Below the pieces are notes generated by a model. It was not told the origin of the DNA. It saw nothing but the letters and a program-made list of their open reading frames with translations, and made no database searches. Below are positions 61,459 through 64,000 of a DNA stretch of 64,000 bases, in pieces. The stretch comes from Pseudolabrys sp. (GTDB taxonomy: Bacteria > Pseudomonadota > Alphaproteobacteria > Rhizobiales > Xanthobacteraceae): the NCBI GenBank assembly GCA_019689975.1, contig JADGGK010000006.1, positions 1 to 64,000 on the forward strand. Direction: 5' to 3'. Within the stretch, counting starts at the first letter, position 1, and each line of letters starts with the position of its first letter. Position numbers and translations under genes: made by a program.

Positions 61459-63315
61459 ATGTCCGCGCGTATCGAAGACTATGCGCTGATCGGGGATCTC
61501 GCGACCGCCGCACTGGTGGCGCGCGACGGTTCGATCGATTGGCTGTGCTGGCCCGGCTTCGATTCGGACGCATGTTTCGCTGCGCTCCTGGGGACGCCGG
61601 AGCATGGCCGCTGGCGCATCGCGCCCAAGCAACCCGCCGTTCGCGTCACGCGCCGCTACCGCCCCAACACGCTGATCCTCGAAACGACGTTCGAGACGGC
61701 GGATGGCGCCGTCACCCTCGTCGACTTCATGCCGCCCCGCGCCCTCCCGCGGCAGGACGGCGAGTCGCATCTGGTGCGCATCGTGGCCGGCACCCGCGGC
61801 CGAATCGCCATGCACAGCGAGCTCGTGTTGCGCTTCGGCTATGGTGCAACCGTGCCCTGGGTCACGCGCGTCGATGACAGCACGATACGGGCCGTTGCGG
61901 GTCCCGATATGGTCGCGTTGCGCTCGGCAGTGCGCATGCGCGGCGAGAATTTCAAGACCGTCGCCGATTTCACGGTCACGGCCGGCGAGCGCCTCGCATT
62001 CGTGCTATCTTACGCACGCTCCTATCACCCGTTGCCGGAACCGATCGACGCGGAGGCGCAGTGCAAGGCCACCGAGTCCTTCTGGACCGGCTGGATCGGC
62101 AAGAACGTCATTTCCTGTCCGTGGGACGATGCCGTCTGCCGCTCGCTGATCACGCTCAAGGCGCTCACGGACGTGCGGACCGGCGGCATGGTCGCCGCGC
62201 CGACCACGTCATTGCCGGAGCAGATCGGCGGTCCGCGCAACTGGGATTATCGGTTCTGCTGGTTGCGCGACGCAACCTTCACGCTGCTCGCGTTGATGAA
62301 CGCCGGCTATTACGAGGAAGCGCGCATGTGGCGCGACTGGCTGATGCGCGCCGCGGCCGGAAGCCCGCGTCAGATCCAGATCATGTACGGCATCCGCGGC
62401 GAACGGCGGCTCAGCGAGTGGGAAGTGCCCTGGTTGCCCGGCTACGAGAATTCCCGGCCGGTGCGCGTGGGCAATGCGGCGCACAGCCAGCGACAACTCG
62501 ATATCTTCGGCGAGGTCATGGATGCCCTGCATCAGGCGCGCCAGGGCGGGCTCGGCCTGGTCGAGGCGGGCTGGGATCTCCAGCGCGAGCTGCTCGCCTA
62601 TCTGGAAACGATCTGGGCGGAGCCCGACGAGGGTATCTGGGAGGTGCGCGGCGGTCGGCAGCATTTCACCTATTCCAAGGTGATGGCCTGGGCTGCTTTC
62701 GACCGCGCGGTGAAAAGCGCCGAAAGCTTCAATCTTCCCGGTCCGGTCGCGCGGTGGCGGGCTTTGCGCGAGCAAATCCATGTCGACATCTGTGCGCATG
62801 GCTTCGATCCTGCGTTGGGCGCATTCGTGCGTGCCTATGGCAGCAAGGAGCTCGATGCGAGCCTGCTGCTGCTTCCCGCCGTCGGCTTCCTGCCGCCGCA
62901 GGATCCGCGCATTCGCGCCACCGTGGCGGCGATCGAGGCGCGATTGACGGTGGATGGACTCGTCCTGCGCTACGACACGGCCACCGCCGCGGACGGTCTG
63001 CCGCCCGGGGAGGGCGTCTTTCTCGCCTGCTCCTTCTGGCTTGCCGATGCCTACCTGATGCTCGGCCGCAAGGACGACGCCGTGCGGCTGTTCGAACGGC
63101 TTTTGTCGTTGCGCAACGACGTCGGCCTGCTGAGCGAACAATACGATCCGCGCGAACGGCGTCTCATCGGCAACTTCCCGCAGGCTTTCTCGCACCTTGC
63201 GCTGGTCAATACGGCGAGCAATCTGGGCCACCACCGCAAACCGGCCGAGCAGCGTTCGGCCCGCTCCGTCGATCGCAAGACGGCGCGGCGCCTGGGCGTG
63301 ACGGAAGCGTATTGA
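61459..63315 (+). CDS. Glycoside hydrolase family 15 protein
   Basis: A 618-residue GH15 enzyme (glucoamylase/trehalase-like) with an N-terminal beta domain (from IEDYALIGDLATAALVARDGSIDWLCWPGFDS) and a C-terminal (alpha/alpha)6 barrel. The substrate-binding NWDYRFCWLRDA lies near 271-282. The putative catalytic Glu residues are in DEGIWEVRGG and in LLSEQYDP. No signal peptide is present, so it acts in the cytoplasm, which favours a trehalase-type role over extracellular starch digestion. The ATG at 61459 fits the family start. Confidence 0.9.
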   Translation: MSARIEDYALIGDLATAALVARDGSIDWLCWPGFDSDACFAALLGTPEHGRWRIAPKQPAVRVTRRYRPNTLILETTFETADGAVTLVDFMPPRALPRQDGESHLVRIVAGTRGRIAMHSELVLRFGYGATVPWVTRVDDSTIRAVAGPDMVALRSAVRMRGENFKTVADFTVTAGERLAFVLSYARSYHPLPEPIDAEAQCKATESFWTGWIGKNVISCPWDDAVCRSLITLKALTDVRTGGMVAAPTTSLPEQIGGPRNWDYRFCWLRDATFTLLALMNAGYYEEARMWRDWLMRAAAGSPRQIQIMYGIRGERRLSEWEVPWLPGYENSRPVRVGNAAHSQRQLDIFGEVMDALHQARQGGLGLVEAGWDLQRELLAYLETIWAEPDEGIWEVRGGRQHFTYSKVMAWAAFDRAVKSAESFNLPGPVARWRALREQIHVDICAHGFDPALGAFVRAYGSKELDASLLLLPAVGFLPPQDPRIRATVAAIEARLTVDGLVLRYDTATAADGLPPGEGVFLACSFWLADAYLMLGRKDDAVRLFERLLSLRNDVGLLSEQYDPRERRLIGNFPQAFSHLALVNTASNLGHHRKPAEQRSARSVDRKTARRLGVTEAY

Positions 63316-63382
63316 CCGAGTCGCTCCTCGCCGGGAAAAGTGCGCGCGCCGCAATGACGCGGTCAAGCAAGGGAGGCGCGAC

Positions 63383-63724
63383 GTGCTCATCGACCATCGG
63401 ACCTACACCGTTCGACCCGGCACCCTGCCGGACCAGCTCGATCTCTACGGCAAGCTCGGCTATCCGGTGCAGCTCCGCTATCTCGGCGAGCCGCTCTATT
63501 ATCTCGTGGCGGAAAGCGGCGAACTCAACACGCTGGTGCACGGCTGGGTTTATGAGAGCGCCGCCGACCGCGAGGCCAAGCGCGCCAAGATGGCTGCGGA
63601 TCCCGACTGGAAGCGCTACCTCGCCGAGAGCGCGAAGGCGGGCAATGTGGTCAGCCAGCGCAACGTGCTCATGGTGCCGGCACCTTTCGCGCCACCGCTG
63701 AGCATGCCGAAGATCCATCGTTGA
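63383..63724 (+). CDS. NIPSNAP family protein
   Basis: A 113-residue NIPSNAP-domain protein, a dimeric alpha-beta barrel fold. Characteristic segments are DHRTYTVRPGTLPDQLDLYGKLGYPVQ and LVHGWVYESAADREAKRAKMAADPDWKRYL. In bacteria these small proteins have no settled function and often accompany catabolic genes. A GGGAGG ribosome site precedes the ATG. It lies 67 bp after the GH15 gene and could be part of the same transcript. Confidence 0.85.
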   Translation: MLIDHRTYTVRPGTLPDQLDLYGKLGYPVQLRYLGEPLYYLVAESGELNTLVHGWVYESAADREAKRAKMAADPDWKRYLAESAKAGNVVSQRNVLMVPAPFAPPLSMPKIHR

Positions 63725-64000
63725 AAAGGCGAAAAGGCTAGGACCCCCGTTTCGTCGCCGGACGCGGGCGCGACAGTTGGTCGTGGGCGGATGCCCGCGG
63801 CCTTGGTGCCAAGAGCGGGCGTGATCGCGCGGCATGGCGGCCGTGCCTGCGCTTGGCGATAGCGGCTGGCCGCGCGCCGGCGGCCCGGTCCAAGGCAAGC
63901 GGAGTTTGCGCGGGGTGATCTTGCTGCTGCCGAGGGGTGACCGGTCATCCGCGGTGCATGCCGCCGCCCGCAGCTCGTTTTCCTCCCGGCCGCGCCTTTG
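63725..64000. other. Right edge, no gene recognised
   Basis: The last 276 bp are very GC-rich, with short shadow frames only. No domain, tRNA fold or terminator was seen. A gene beginning past the window edge cannot be excluded. Confidence 0.4.

Noticed and set aside
58827-61460. Very long antisense frames (877 codons here; also 609 at 6783-8612, 619 at 31764-33623, 363 at 4195-5286)
   Set aside because: They mirror well-supported genes on the other strand, are Arg/His-rich and have no domains; long shadow frames are expected at this GC content.
1-64000. CRISPR arrays, insertion sequences, phage genes, toxin-antitoxin pairs
   Set aside because: No regularly spaced repeats, transposase or phage-type proteins were found among the supported genes.

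Overview
The window is GC-rich chromosomal DNA of an alphaproteobacterium, most likely order Hyphomicrobiales (Rhizobiales) near the Bradyrhizobiaceae/Xanthobacteraceae. The evidence is the gene content: TrcR/DUF1013, RcdA/DUF1465, DUF1192, DUF2852 and DUF4164 families, a 6S RNA between zapA and the 5-FCL gene, a class I aldolase beside tkt-gap-pgk, and ruvCAB followed by ybgC and tol-pal. There is no rRNA, CRISPR array, transposase or integrase. One tRNA is present, read as tRNA-Ile(CAU).

Region by region. 0.3-1.6 kb: a lytic transglycosylase and a hypothetical protein. 1.7-10.5 kb: an accessory catabolic cluster with an amidohydrolase-2 decarboxylase-like enzyme, a cupin, a periplasmic binding protein, a 4,5-dihydroxyphthalate decarboxylase-like protein, an aromatic FAD monooxygenase, an FlK-type thioesterase, an MFS permease and a molybdenum-hydroxylase small subunit. 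Its upstream end is decaying: an MFS gene reduced to its two ends, a molybdenum-hydroxylase large subunit reduced to a frameshifted C-terminus, and a CoxG-like gene cut short and joined to it. 10.6-26.5 kb: housekeeping and regulatory genes (gmhB, trcR, ispH, thrB, rnhA, yqgE, a PAS-GGDEF-EAL protein, DUF1192, rcdA, rpmE, a YajR-like transporter). Between DUF1192 and rcdA lies a probable small RNA with three hairpins and a CtrA-type box at its 5' end. 26.5-40.2 kb: a long minus-strand run with tkt-gap-pgk-fba, a GST, a TPR/glycosyltransferase-like protein, a ThiE-like protein, a Sel1 protein, suhB-like, and an ExbB/MotA-like plus OmpA/MotB-like pair. 40.4-57.2 kb: the plus-strand core with DUF4164-zapA-6S RNA-5-FCL-ymdB-like-yebC, ruvCAB, ybgC, tolQRAB-pal-cpoB, tilS and ftsH. 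57.7-63.7 kb: NnrS family, an MFS transporter, a glucose-dehydrogenase-like MDR, a GH15 enzyme and a NIPSNAP protein.

How the genes connect. TilS (54 kb) would modify the tRNA-Ile(CAU) at 3.2 kb. YbgC, TolQRAB, Pal and CpoB form the envelope-constriction machine, with FtsH as membrane quality control nearby. The most distinctive local feature is a small regulatory module between ybgC and tolQ. A TetR repressor gene and a DUF2852 membrane-protein gene each carry the same palindromic operator (TGTWAAT-N3-ATTTACA) just before the start codon. The second copy overlaps the -10 element of a strong sigma70-like promoter, so the sequence supports a self-contained repressor/target circuit placed inside the ybgC/tol-pal locus.
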